A DNA stretch of 64,000 bases from Pandoraea faecigallinarum (GTDB lineage: Bacteria > Pseudomonadota > Gammaproteobacteria > Burkholderiales > Burkholderiaceae). A model generated the notes under the pieces. That model did not search any database and had not been told where the DNA came from. It saw nothing but the letters and a program-made list of their open reading frames with translations. The translations under genes were made by a program, and so were the position numbers. The stretch is from contig NZ_CP011807.3 of NCBI RefSeq assembly GCF_001029105.3, positions 5,084,001-5,148,000 on the forward strand, in the 5' to 3' direction. Positions 36,354-45,478 of this stretch are shown piece after piece; the stretch's first letter is position 1, and every line of letters starts with the position of its first letter.

Positions 36354-37505
36354 TTACACTCGTTTCGGCCCGAGGCGCCGGGGCGCATCGAGTTCGGCCG
36401 GCACCGGCAGATCCGACGGCATCCTTGGTTCGATGCCTCCCTCGGTGCGCCAGCGGCGAAGCTGGAAGACCCACGCCAGCACTTCCGCCACGGCCGTGTA
36501 CAACGTGGCCGGGATTTCGTGACCGATTTCCACGTGACGGTGCAGCGCGCGCGCGAGCGGCGGGGCTTCGAGGATCGGGATGCGATGTTCCGCCCCCATC
36601 TCGCGGATACGCTGCGCGACCAGGTCGGTGCCCTTGGCGAGCACACGCGGCGCGCGCATGGTGTCCTTGTATTCGAGAGCGACGGCGAAGTGCGTCGGGT
36701 TCGTCACGATCACATCGGCCTTGGGCACGTCCTGCATCATGCGCCGGCGCGCCGCCTGGCGCTGCAATTGACGAATATGCGCCTTGACGTGGGGATCGCC
36801 TTCGGTTTCCTTGTTTTCCTGACGCACTTCCTCTTTGGTCATGCGCAGCTTCTTGTAGTGCTGCCAGATCTGATACGGCACATCGATGGCCGCGACGAGC
36901 AGCAACGACGCCACGATGAACGCGCAGCACACCACGATCATCTCGCCCACATAGGGAAGTGCCGCGCGCGGGGGCTGGGTCATCAGGCCCATCACTGCGT
37001 CTTTGTCGCGTGCGATCGCCCAGTACGCCACCGCCCCCACGAGCACGGTCTTGGCAACGGCCTTGACCAGCTCGATCAGCCCCTGCGTGGAGAACATGCG
37101 CCCCAGCCCCTTGAGCGGGTTGAGGCGGCCGAAGTTGGGAGCGAGCGACTTGGTCGTGAAAAGCCAGCCGCCGAGTGCCATCGGTGCGACGATTGCCGCG
37201 AGCACCAGCACGCCGAACAGCGGTGCGATGACCATGAGGGCGTCAGCCCCCGAGTGGGCGGCGTACGAGAGCATGCGGCGCGGGTCCATCGCGGTGCCCG
37301 GCTCGAATTGCATGCCATGACGCATCAACTGGGCGAACCCTTGCGAGATACGGTCGGCCGTCATCCACATGCCGGCGACACCGGCGGCCAGCAAGGCGAA
37401 CGTCGAAAGCTCGCGCGAACGCGCGACCTGACCCTCCTCGCGCGCCTTCTCGAGGCGCCGGGGGGTCGGTGATTCCGACTTTTCGAGATCGCTTTCCTCA
37501 GCCAT
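36354..37505 (-). CDS. flhB: Flagellar export switch protein FlhB
   Basis: FlhB sets substrate specificity of the export gate by self-cleavage. The 383-residue product has four membrane segments (about 30-215), the helical linker, and the cleavage motif NPTH at 269-272, the same number as in enteric FlhB. The conserved RAPRVLAKGTDLVAQRIREM follows. It heads flhBAFG-fliA. A separate soluble homologue of its C-terminal part is encoded at 5093-5476. Confidence 0.97.
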   Translation of the reverse strand: MAEESDLEKSESPTPRRLEKAREEGQVARSRELSTFALLAAGVAGMWMTADRISQGFAQLMRHGMQFEPGTAMDPRRMLSYAAHSGADALMVIAPLFGVLVLAAIVAPMALGGWLFTTKSLAPNFGRLNPLKGLGRMFSTQGLIELVKAVAKTVLVGAVAYWAIARDKDAVMGLMTQPPRAALPYVGEMIVVCCAFIVASLLLVAAIDVPYQIWQHYKKLRMTKEEVRQENKETEGDPHVKAHIRQLQRQAARRRMMQDVPKADVIVTNPTHFAVALEYKDTMRAPRVLAKGTDLVAQRIREMGAEHRIPILEAPPLARALHRHVEIGHEIPATLYTAVAEVLAWVFQLRRWRTEGGIEPRMPSDLPVPAELDAPRRLGPKRV

Positions 37506-37637
37506 GCCCTATCCACTGCGGGCGGACGAACCCACCCTATCGCGACCGATTATGGCCGTAACCGTCAAGTCACAAAGGGGGGAATAGAGGTGGGATTGGG
37601 CGGTATTTCGTGACAGCGTCCGCGTGAGGGCCGTGGG

Positions 37638-38312
37638 TCAGAATCCGAGGCTGGCGAGCAGATCGTCGACCTGCCCCTGATCGGCGACGATGTCGCTGCG
37701 GCCTTCTTTCTTGATCTGCGGTCCGTTGAGCAGCGAGTCTTCGGCTTCCTTGCGCTTCTCCGGCGGCATGTTCTCCAGCAGCGTCTGGAGCAGATGCTTC
37801 TCGATTTCCTGCACCACGTCCATGATCTTCTTGATGACCTGCCCGGTCAGATCCTGGAAGTCCTGCGCCATCATGATTTCCATCAGATGGTTGTTGGTCG
37901 CACGGGTGTCGTCCGGTACGCGGCGCAGGTAAGTGCGGGTCTCGGTGACGAGCTGACGCGCGTCTTCGAGTTCGAGCGGCTGGTCGAACCATTTGGCCCA
38001 GCGCTGATCGAGCGCATTGGCGTCCGCTTCGAGGCGGTCCTGAATGGGCTTAGCCAGTTCGATGGCTGTCAGCGCCCGCACCGCCGCCTGTTCGGTCATG
38101 GTGGCGACGTAGTTCAGGCGGTCGCGCGCATCCGGGATGGCCGTGGCAGCCTGCTCCAGTTGCTTGTCCAGACCGAGTTCGCGCAGGTTGTCGCGCAGCA
38201 TGCGGGTCAACTGCCCGATGCGCATGAGCATGCGCTCTGCCGGGTCCGCCTCACCGGTCACGTAAGCGCCGTCGGGCTCGCCCGGCCATTCAGTGCTCGA
38301 CTCGTGGGTCAC
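37638..38312 (-). CDS. cheZ: Phospho-CheY phosphatase CheZ
   Basis: CheZ dephosphorylates CheY-P and ends the tumble signal. The 224-residue product has the long helical hairpin with the active-site motif [20 protein letters not shown]154 and Q158 correspond to enteric D143 and Q147. The C-terminal CheY-binding peptide is [11 protein letters not shown]. The N-terminus is about 10 residues longer than the enteric protein. It is the last gene of the chemotaxis run, 2 bases after cheY. Confidence 0.96.
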   Translation of the reverse strand: MTHESSTEWPGEPDGAYVTGEADPAERMLMRIGQLTRMLRDNLRELGLDKQLEQAATAIPDARDRLNYVATMTEQAAVRALTAIELAKPIQDRLEADANALDQRWAKWFDQPLELEDARQLVTETRTYLRRVPDDTRATNNHLMEIMMAQDFQDLTGQVIKKIMDVVQEIEKHLLQTLLENMPPEKRKEAEDSLLNGPQIKKEGRSDIVADQGQVDDLLASLGF

Positions 38313-38314
38313 GT

Positions 38315-38713
38315 TCAGGCCCCCGTTTTTTCCATTTTCTCGAAGATCTTGCCCAGCTTCTCATCGAGGGTCGCCGCCGTGAACGGCTTGACCACATACC
38401 CGCTCGCACCGGCCTGGGCGGCAGCGATGATGTTTTCCTTCTTGGCTTCGGCCGTCACCATCAGCACCGGCAGGTGCTTCAGGTTCGGATCGGCGCGAAT
38501 TTGCTGGAGCATCGTCAGGCCGTCCATGTTCGGCATGTTCCAGTCCGACACCACGAACTCGAAGCTGCCGCCACGCAGCTTGGCGAGCGCCGCCGCTCCG
38601 TCTTCCGCTTCGTCGACATTCGAGAAACCTAGCTCCTTGAGCAGGTTTCGCACAATGCGTCGCATCGTCGGAAAGTCGTCGACGACGAGGAATTTCATGT
38701 TCTTGTCAACCAT
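38315..38713 (-). CDS. cheY: Chemotaxis response regulator CheY
   Basis: CheY-P binds FliM and changes motor rotation. From the second of two adjacent ATG codons (38713; GGAG 5 bases upstream) the product is 132 residues. Acidic pocket residues D12/D13, phosphorylation site D57 ([12 protein letters not shown]), T87 and K109 fall at the same numbers as in E. coli CheY. The frame is open further upstream, but the added residues lie in the cheB-cheY gap. A strong hairpin sits just before the ribosome site. Confidence 0.97.
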   Translation of the reverse strand: MVDKNMKFLVVDDFPTMRRIVRNLLKELGFSNVDEAEDGAAALAKLRGGSFEFVVSDWNMPNMDGLTMLQQIRADPNLKHLPVLMVTAEAKKENIIAAAQAGASGYVVKPFTAATLDEKLGKIFEKMEKTGA

Positions 38714-38728
38714 CATCACTCCAATTCT

Positions 38729-38752
38729 GCCGGTCCCCCGCAGGGGGCCGGC
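38729..38752 (-). promoter_or_regulatory. GC-rich hairpin just upstream of the cheY ribosome-binding site
   Basis: Minus strand: GCCGG-CCCCC-TGC-GGGGG-A-CCGGC, a 10-bp stem with one bulged A, ending 6 bases before the cheY GGAG. It is in the 132-base cheB-cheY gap, an unusually long gap in an otherwise tight run. It may affect cheY translation or mRNA processing. Confidence 0.45.
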
Positions 38753-38845
38753 GCTATTCAGGGGCAACTTCCGCCGTCACTCAGTGCCCTGAGTGTGGAC
38801 GCAAATCGTTGCGGACCATACGGCGAAAAAACGCCAAAAACCGAA

Positions 38846-39925
38846 CTATACCCGTTGCGTGCGTTCGCCGAATTTCGCGACCTGATGAAGCACTTTTCGG
38901 GCCATCTCATGCAACGGCACCACTTCTTCCGCGCCGCCCATCGCTATGGCCTCGCGCGGCATGCCGAACACGATGCAGCTCGCCTCGTCCTGGGCAAACG
39001 TGTGGGCTCCGGCACGGCGCATCTCCACGAGACCCGCCGCGCCGTCGCGCCCCATGCCCGTCAGGATCACACCGATGGCGTTACGCCCGGCATGGACGGC
39101 AGCGGAGCGAAACAATACATCGACAGACGGCCGATGTCGATTCACCGGCGGCGCTGGATCGAGCACCGCCACGTAGTTCGCGCCGCTGCGCGAGAGTTGC
39201 AGGTGAGTGTCACCCCCCGGCGCGATGTACGCGTGGCCCGGCAATACCCGTTCGCCGTGCTCGGCTTCCTTGACCGTAATGCGGCAAAGCCCGTTCAGGC
39301 GTTGCGCGAACGACTTCGTGAAGCCCGCCGGCATATGCTGCGTGATGAGGATCGCCGGGGCGTCCGGGGGCATCGGCACAAGCACTTCGCGAATCGCTTC
39401 CGTCCCCCCCGTGGACGCGCCGATGATAATCAGCTTTTCCGTCGAGACGAGCGGATTGCGCAACATCGGCGCCGCTTCCACCGGCGCCGGTACGGCGCTC
39501 TTCGGCGGGGCGCTGCGCACCCGCGCACGCGCGGCCGCACGAATCTTGTCGGCGATCATCTCGCCGTATTCGAGCATGCCGTCCCGAATGCCCAGGCGCG
39601 GCTTCGTCACGAAGTCGACGGCGCCGAGCTCCAGTGCGCGCATCGTCACTTCCGAGCCGCGTTCGGTCAGCGAGGACACCATGAGCACCGGCATCGGACG
39701 CAGGCGCATGAGCTTCTCGAGAAAGTCCAGCCCGTCCATGCGCGGCATTTCGACGTCCAGAGTGAGCACGTCGGGGTTATGTTGCTTGATCAGGTCGCGC
39801 GCCACGAGCGGGTCGGGTGCGGTCGCCACTACGGTCATGTCCGGATGTGCATTGATGATCTCGGTCATCAGGCTGCGCACGAGTGCGGAATCGTCCACGC
39901 ACAGGACTTTGATTGGTTCGCTCAA
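38846..39925 (-). CDS. cheB: Chemoreceptor methylesterase CheB
   Basis: CheB removes methyl groups from receptors and deamidates glutamines; phosphorylation by CheA activates it. The 359-residue product has an N-terminal receiver domain (D57 in [12 protein letters not shown]) and the C-terminal esterase with catalytic triad S171 ([13 protein letters not shown]), H197 (ITQHMPAGF) and D294 (LTGMGRDGA). It overlaps cheD by 4 bases, so cheR, cheD and cheB form a compact adaptation unit. Confidence 0.97.
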   Translation of the reverse strand: MSEPIKVLCVDDSALVRSLMTEIINAHPDMTVVATAPDPLVARDLIKQHNPDVLTLDVEMPRMDGLDFLEKLMRLRPMPVLMVSSLTERGSEVTMRALELGAVDFVTKPRLGIRDGMLEYGEMIADKIRAAARARVRSAPPKSAVPAPVEAAPMLRNPLVSTEKLIIIGASTGGTEAIREVLVPMPPDAPAILITQHMPAGFTKSFAQRLNGLCRITVKEAEHGERVLPGHAYIAPGGDTHLQLSRSGANYVAVLDPAPPVNRHRPSVDVLFRSAAVHAGRNAIGVILTGMGRDGAAGLVEMRRAGAHTFAQDEASCIVFGMPREAIAMGGAEEVVPLHEMARKVLHQVAKFGERTQRV

Positions 39926-40596
39926 GCCTCCTCCATTTTTCGGTTGTCAGGCCCCGGCCGAGGCTTGGCATTTCTGGCCGATGGCGCAAAGAGTTCTACG
40001 GAGCCCCGTACTTCGCGTGCACGCAAACGCTGCGCGTACGCCTGTTCGCGCTGGACAATGGCCGGATCGCCCCGGTCGCCCAGCTTCTTGACCATCACCC
40101 GTCCGGTGCGCGGCAAAAAGCACACCTTGCGCGGATGCGGTCCGAGCAGATCCTGCGCGGTCACGCGAATCTGCTCCATCTCGAGATAACGCAACACGAA
40201 GTTCGCATTGCGATCGCCGATATTCAATGTCGTCATGCCCGCGAGCACCGCGCCGCCGCCGAAGACCTTCGCCTCCAGACGCTCACGCCGCGCACCGAGC
40301 TTGATGAGCTCGTTGATGAGCATTTCCATCGCATACGCGCCATAGCGCATGGACGCGGAGAGTATACGGTCTCGCTCGCTCTCGCCATCGTCGGGCAGCA
40401 TGAAATGATTCATGCCGCCGATGCCCGTCACGGTGTCGCGCACACACGCGGCGACGCACGAGCCGAGCACCGTCACGAGCATGATGTCTTCGGTCGTGAC
40501 GAAATACTCCGACGGCAGCAGCTTCACCGCCTGGGTATTGAACGCGTTGTCGAAGTAGTGGTTGGTCGCCAGCGCTTCGGCCAGTGGCTGTGCCAT
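39922..40596 (-). CDS. cheD: Chemoreceptor glutamine deamidase CheD
   Basis: CheD deamidates receptor glutamines to glutamates. From ATG 40596 (GGGGAG upstream, one base after the cheR stop) the product is 224 residues. The catalytic Cys47 lies in [13 protein letters not shown] and His64 in GGMNHFMLP. It also has [20 protein letters not shown]. An upstream in-frame ATG at 40647 would overlap the end of cheR and is less likely. The C-terminal ~40 residues extend beyond the core family domain. Confidence 0.94.
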   Translation of the reverse strand: MAQPLAEALATNHYFDNAFNTQAVKLLPSEYFVTTEDIMLVTVLGSCVAACVRDTVTGIGGMNHFMLPDDGESERDRILSASMRYGAYAMEMLINELIKLGARRERLEAKVFGGGAVLAGMTTLNIGDRNANFVLRYLEMEQIRVTAQDLLGPHPRKVCFLPRTGRVMVKKLGDRGDPAIVQREQAYAQRLRAREVRGSVELFAPSARNAKPRPGPDNRKMEEA

Positions 40597-40597
40597 G

Positions 40598-41539
40598 TCA
40601 GGCTCCCCGTGCACCGGCACCGGCCAGTTCGTATACCGTCTGTCCACGCAGACGGAACGCCCGGCTCACGTAAGTGAAATTCTCCGAATGTCCCGCGAAG
40701 AGCAGTCCGTCCGGCTTGAGCAACGGAACGAAGCGCTCCAGAATGCGCGCCTGCGTCGCCTTGTCGAAGTAGATCATCACGTTGCGGCAGAAAATGACGT
40801 CGAACGGCCCCCCGATCTGCCACGACGGCGCGAGCAGGTTCAGCGGCTCGAACGTCACCAGTTGCTGCAACTCGGGACGCACCTTGATCTTCCCGGCATT
40901 CGCGCCCGTGCCGCGCAGAAAGTGCTTGCGAAGTTGTTCCTGCGTGAGCTTGCCGGTCTGCTCGCCGTTGTAGACGGCGGCCGAGGCGCGCGCGAGCACC
41001 TGCGTGTCGACGTCGGTCGCCAGCACGCTCGCATTGGGGCGTGAGCCGAGCGTGTCGACCAGCGTCATCGCAATCGAATAGGGTTCCTCGCCGGTCGATG
41101 CCGCGCAGCACCACACCGAAATCGGCCTGGCGCGATTACGCACGAAATCGGCGAGCAGGGGGAAATGGTGCGACTCGCGAAAGAACGACGTGAGGTTCGT
41201 CGTCAGTGCGTTGGTGAACGACTCCCACTCGCTGTCACCGGTATCGGCTTCGAGCATGTCGAGGTATTCGGTGAAACTCGTCATGCCCAGCGCACGAAGA
41301 CGTCGCGCAATGCGGCTGTACACCATCTCGCGCTTGTGTTCGGCCAGCGCGATCCCGGCGCGTTGATAGATCAGGTTGCGAATACGGCCGAAGTCGGCCA
41401 GCGAGAAGGCAAAGTCGCGCTCGCCCGACAGGGCGGCTCCGCTTGCGCGCGCGAAATCCGCGCTGCGCGAGCCAGCGTCGCCGTCGGAGCCGGCGGCTCC
41501 GCGACGCGTCAGATGCGAGGTGTTGCGCGAATCATTCAT
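40598..41539 (-). CDS. cheR: Chemoreceptor methyltransferase CheR
   Basis: CheR methylates receptor glutamates using S-adenosylmethionine. The 313-residue product has a variable Gly/Ala-rich N-terminus (1-40), the helical N-domain ([20 protein letters not shown]) and the SAM-binding domain ([20 protein letters not shown]). It also has the [18 protein letters not shown] motif and the [17 protein letters not shown] ending. It precedes cheD by one base and follows the MCP genes. Confidence 0.96.
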   Translation of the reverse strand: MNDSRNTSHLTRRGAAGSDGDAGSRSADFARASGAALSGERDFAFSLADFGRIRNLIYQRAGIALAEHKREMVYSRIARRLRALGMTSFTEYLDMLEADTGDSEWESFTNALTTNLTSFFRESHHFPLLADFVRNRARPISVWCCAASTGEEPYSIAMTLVDTLGSRPNASVLATDVDTQVLARASAAVYNGEQTGKLTQEQLRKHFLRGTGANAGKIKVRPELQQLVTFEPLNLLAPSWQIGGPFDVIFCRNVMIYFDKATQARILERFVPLLKPDGLLFAGHSENFTYVSRAFRLRGQTVYELAGAGARGA

Positions 41540-41679
41540 GGTGTCTCACTTTGTCACGGCGCGGATTGCCCGCCGATCCCCATTTCCACGACTAAACTGC
41601 CCACGTCTTAACTGCCAGACCTGCTTTCCGCCCGCGATCCACCCGTTCGAATTCGCCTTGCGCGTGTGTGCCGCACCCG

Positions 41680-43338
41680 TCATGCAGCACGAGCCAGCGG
41701 CGGCGTGCGCTCGCGGCCCATCGCCCCTGGCGCACCGGGCGCCCCCGCTGCGCCGAGCGCGTGCGAGCCACCCGCGGCGCCTGCGCCGCCCGTCTGGAAC
41801 ACCGCCACCGCTGCACGCAATTCGTGCGCCTGCGATTCCAGTGCCCCGGCCGCCGCCGCGGCTTGTTCCACCAGCGCGGCGTTCTGCTGCGTGACTTCGT
41901 CCATTTGCGTGACGGCGCGATTGACCTGTTCGATGCCGCTCGACTGCTCGGCAGACGCCGCCGAGATCTCGCCCATGATGTCCGTCACCCGCTTTACCGC
42001 CTGCACGATCTCGCCCATCGTCTGACGCTGACGTGCCACGAGCGCCGTGCCGTCCTGCACGCGCCGCGACGAGTCTTCGATCAGCGCCTTGATTTCCTTC
42101 GCGGCCGCCGCACTGCGCTGCGCCAGTGTACGCACTTCACCGGCAACAACAGCGAAACCACGGCCCTGTTCGCCGGCGCGTGCCGCTTCCACCGCGGCAT
42201 TGAGCGCGAGAATGTTGGTCTGGAATGCGATACCGTCGATGACGCCGATGATGTCGACGATCTTGTTCGAACTGGCCGAAATGCCGTCCATCGTCGCGCC
42301 CACCTGCCCCGAGACTTCACCGCCACGCGAGGCGATCTCGGAGGCGTTCACGGCCAGTTGGCTGGCCTGGCGGGCGTTGTCGGCGTTCTGACGAACGGTG
42401 GCGGTCAGTTGCTCCATCGACGACGCGGTTTCTTCGAGAGACGCGGCCTGTTGTTCGGTGCGCGCCGACAGGTCGGTATTGCCGGCCGCAATTTCGTGCG
42501 CGGCTGTCGTGATCGACTCGGTGCCCTGACGAATCTGGGAGATGGTTCCGGCGAGCGTGTGCTGCATGCGCTGCATGGCGTAGAGCAGGCTATGAGTGTC
42601 GCCCTGCGCCACGTTCACGTGGCTGTGCAGATCGCCGCCGGCGATACGATGCGCAATCTCCGAGGCGTACTCGGGCTCGCCGCCCAGGCTGCGATGCACG
42701 GCGCGGATGATGACGAGCATCGCCGCAGTCACGATGCCGCCGATGAGCAGCAGGGCAATGCCGAAGCGCACGAGCGTGGCGTAGAAGGCGTCGTCGACGT
42801 CCTGCACATAGACGCCGCTCATCATGCCCCAGTCCCACGGGGCGAAGTACTTCACGTATGAGACCTTGGCCAGACGCTTGTCGCTGCCCGCGACGCGGCC
42901 GAAGTAATCGACGAAGCCCGCGCCCTTGTCCCTGGCGACGCGCGCCATCTCGACGAAGAGCAGCTTGCCGTTCGTGTCCTTGTAGGTGGAAACATCCTTG
43001 TTCACGAGATCGGCGAGCGTCGGATGCATGAGCACGGTCGGCTTCGTGTCGAAAATCACCACGTAGCCGTTGCCGCCCTCGCCATAGCGCATCGTTTTGA
43101 GCCGGGCCATGGCCTGCTGCCTGGCTTCCTCCACCGGGATCTTGCCGGCAGCCGCCTGCGCGGCGTAATCGCGCACGATGCCATCGGCGCTCGTAACGAC
43201 GTTCTCCACTGCCGCACGCCGCTCCGACATCATCGTGCCGCGCTCATGCCAGGCAGCCCAGCCGCCGAGAATCAAAAGCCCCAGCCACATCAGCGCGAGC
43301 GCCGACCAGAGTTTTGCCTTGAGACTCAACTGCATCAT
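41680..43338 (-). CDS. Methyl-accepting chemotaxis protein with single-Cache sensor
   Basis: This is a 552-residue transmembrane chemoreceptor. It has a membrane segment at about 9-28, then a periplasmic sCache-type domain at about 30-185 ([40 protein letters not shown]). A second membrane segment is at about 190-212, followed by HAMP and a signalling domain whose tip reads [20 protein letters not shown]. The C-terminal tail is Gly/Ala-rich and lacks the W-x-x-F CheR-docking motif that its neighbour has. The ligand is unknown; Cache domains of this type often sense small carboxylates. It is the last of three tandem MCP genes. Confidence 0.94.
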   Translation of the reverse strand: MMQLSLKAKLWSALALMWLGLLILGGWAAWHERGTMMSERRAAVENVVTSADGIVRDYAAQAAAGKIPVEEARQQAMARLKTMRYGEGGNGYVVIFDTKPTVLMHPTLADLVNKDVSTYKDTNGKLLFVEMARVARDKGAGFVDYFGRVAGSDKRLAKVSYVKYFAPWDWGMMSGVYVQDVDDAFYATLVRFGIALLLIGGIVTAAMLVIIRAVHRSLGGEPEYASEIAHRIAGGDLHSHVNVAQGDTHSLLYAMQRMQHTLAGTISQIRQGTESITTAAHEIAAGNTDLSARTEQQAASLEETASSMEQLTATVRQNADNARQASQLAVNASEIASRGGEVSGQVGATMDGISASSNKIVDIIGVIDGIAFQTNILALNAAVEAARAGEQGRGFAVVAGEVRTLAQRSAAAAKEIKALIEDSSRRVQDGTALVARQRQTMGEIVQAVKRVTDIMGEISAASAEQSSGIEQVNRAVTQMDEVTQQNAALVEQAAAAAGALESQAHELRAAVAVFQTGGAGAAGGSHALGAAGAPGAPGAMGRERTPPLARAA

Positions 43339-43572
43339 GACGTGGGCCCTCCACCACCTGCCGCGCGCGGCGCTGCCCCGGGAGGCGGCGGGCGCGACGG
43401 CTTTTGTCTTGCCGATTGTTGCGACTTGCCGACACGCGCCCCTGAACTCCCGACGACCCTGCTTTCGTGGGGAAAGGCGCGTGCACCGTTCCTATAAGTT
43501 GATGCCGTGCTGCCATTGCGGTTGCGGCGGTCGTGCCGACGTCGCAACCTACGTGTCATGCCTCATGCGCGA

Positions 43573-45351
43573 TCAAAACGTTTCCCAATCGCCGTTGGCG
43601 TCGTCGGTGCCGGTACGCGAAGCGGCCGGTGCCGCGGCTGCCGGTGCGGGTCGACGCGGCTGGGCCGACGGCGCCGGTGCCGGGGTCGCCTTCGGAGCGG
43701 CGGCGGGTGCCGGCGCGGCCGGCGCAACGGCCTTCTTCGCCGCAGCCGGACGGGCCGCGGGCAGCGCCGCCAGCGCGGGGGCCGCATGGCCCGCTGCGAC
43801 CTGGCTGGCGTCCACGCGGAACACGGAAACGGTCGATTTCAGACGGTTGGCCTGCTCTTCGAGCGAGCCGGCCGCAGCCGCCGCTTCTTCCACGAGCGCC
43901 GCGTTCTGCTGCGTGACTTCGTCCATCTGCGTGATGGCGCGGTTGACCTGCTCGATGCCGCTCGACTGCTCGGCGGACGCCGCCGAGATCTCGCCCATGA
44001 TGTCCGTCACCCGCTTCACCGCCTGCACGATCTCGTTCATCGTGTGGCCCTGCTGGGCGACCAGCGCCGTGCCGTCCTGCACCCGCCGCGAGGAGTCTTC
44101 GATCAGCGCCTTGATTTCCTTCGCGGCGGCCGCACTGCGCTGCGCCAGCGTACGCACTTCACCGGCAACCACGGCGAAGCCGCGGCCCTGCTCACCCGCG
44201 CGGGCGGCTTCCACCGCGGCGTTCAGGGCGAGAATGTTGGTCTGGAAGGCAATCCCGTCGATCACGCTGATGATGTCGACGATCTTGTTCGAACTGGCCG
44301 AAATGCCGTCCATCGTTTCGCCGACCTGACCGGACACCTGACCGCCACGCGTTGCGATTTCCGAGGCGTTCACGGCGAGCTGGCTCGCCTGACGGGCGTT
44401 GTCGGCGTTCTGACGAACGGTGGCCGTCAGTTGCTCCATCGACGATGCGGTTTCTTCCAGCGAAGCGGCTTGCTGTTCCGTTCGTGCCGACAGATCGGTA
44501 TTGCCCGCGGCAATCTGCTGCGCGGCCGACGTGATCGACTCGGTGCCCGAGCGCACTTCGGCGACGGTGCGCACCAGGCTGTCCTGCATGTGCTTCACGC
44601 CCTTGAACAGACGCCCGGTCTCAGTGTCGTTCCACACCTCGATGCGTGCCGTGAGGTCGCCGCCGGCGATCTTCTCGAAGTGCTTGATGGCGTCGTCGAT
44701 GGGGCCGACGATGGCACGCGTGAGCGTGATCTGCGTGACGATGCCCACGAGCAGGCCGACCGCCAGACCGATGCCGACCATCCACATCACCATCGTGTAG
44801 CGCGCCTGGGCTGCTGCGTAGCGCTCTTCGGCGTTCTTCACCTGCAAGTCGGCCAGCGCCGTCATCGCCTTCGTGTAGTCGCCGAACAGTCGCGGCACGT
44901 CCATCACGGTCTTGGCATGGAAGTCGGGAATGTCGCCCGATTCGATGGCTTTGAGCGCTGGCAGGATGCCGTCGTTCGAGACTTTGGCGCGTGCGGCGAT
45001 CACCGCATCGGCCAGCACCTTCTCGCTGTCGTTCATCGGCAGCGCGGCGTAGGCGGCCCACGAGTCGTCAGCCTTCTTCAGGTTGTTGCGAACGCTTTCG
45101 ATGGCCGATTTGATTTCGGTCGGGTCGGCGATGAACTCGATACGCGACAGGGTCACGCGCGCGCCCTGCGTCGAAATCGTGGTCTGGGCGAGCGCTCGCG
45201 CCGACGCCATGTCGTTGCTGTAAATTTCCTGCAACGACGCATTGCTCTGGCGCAACGAGATGAGACCCACCGCAGCGCCGACAACCAGCAGCACCATGAA
45301 GAGTCCAAGCGCCAGCGTGAGCCGTGCCCGGATGGTGACATTCTTGAACAT
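43573..45351 (-). CDS. Methyl-accepting chemotaxis protein with four-helix-bundle sensor and WETF tail
   Basis: This is a 592-residue chemoreceptor of the Tar/Tsr layout. It has a membrane segment at ~10-32 and a periplasmic four-helix-bundle domain at about 35-190 (SLQEIYSNDMASARALAQTT). A second membrane segment is at about 192-212 (MVMWMVGIGLAVGLLVGIV), then HAMP and the signalling domain. The Ala/Pro-rich linker ends in DWETF, equivalent to the NWETF peptide that tethers CheR and CheB to E. coli Tar and Tsr. Ligand unknown. Its signalling domain is nearly identical to that of the neighbouring receptor. Confidence 0.95.
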   Translation of the reverse strand: MFKNVTIRARLTLALGLFMVLLVVGAAVGLISLRQSNASLQEIYSNDMASARALAQTTISTQGARVTLSRIEFIADPTEIKSAIESVRNNLKKADDSWAAYAALPMNDSEKVLADAVIAARAKVSNDGILPALKAIESGDIPDFHAKTVMDVPRLFGDYTKAMTALADLQVKNAEERYAAAQARYTMVMWMVGIGLAVGLLVGIVTQITLTRAIVGPIDDAIKHFEKIAGGDLTARIEVWNDTETGRLFKGVKHMQDSLVRTVAEVRSGTESITSAAQQIAAGNTDLSARTEQQAASLEETASSMEQLTATVRQNADNARQASQLAVNASEIATRGGQVSGQVGETMDGISASSNKIVDIISVIDGIAFQTNILALNAAVEAARAGEQGRGFAVVAGEVRTLAQRSAAAAKEIKALIEDSSRRVQDGTALVAQQGHTMNEIVQAVKRVTDIMGEISAASAEQSSGIEQVNRAITQMDEVTQQNAALVEEAAAAAGSLEEQANRLKSTVSVFRVDASQVAAGHAAPALAALPAARPAAAKKAVAPAAPAPAAAPKATPAPAPSAQPRRPAPAAAAPAASRTGTDDANGDWETF

Positions 45352-45372
45352 AACGACCTCTACCCCGTGAAG

Positions 45373-45389
45373 ACCGGCCCGTGGCCGGT
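45373..45389. repeat. Intercistronic hairpin between two MCP genes
   Basis: A perfect 7-bp stem ACCGGCC / GGCCGGT with a 3-base loop lies in the gap after the Aer-like MCP and before the four-helix-bundle MCP (minus strand). No T-run follows, so RNA stabilisation or partial attenuation is more likely than termination. Confidence 0.4.
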
Positions 45390-45478
45390 ATATCCATCAC
45401 AACAATCTCGACGTTGATTTGACGCGAACCAGACGCTTGCCATCGGCGAACCGTTAAAACTCTTCCCAGTCACCCGGG

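Noticed and set aside
33975..37472. 1165-codon open frame on the plus strand opposite flhF, flhA and flhB
   Set aside because: It is antisense to three well-conserved genes, rich in His/Arg/Asp, and has no recognisable family. It is typical of high-GC codon bias leaving the opposite strand open.
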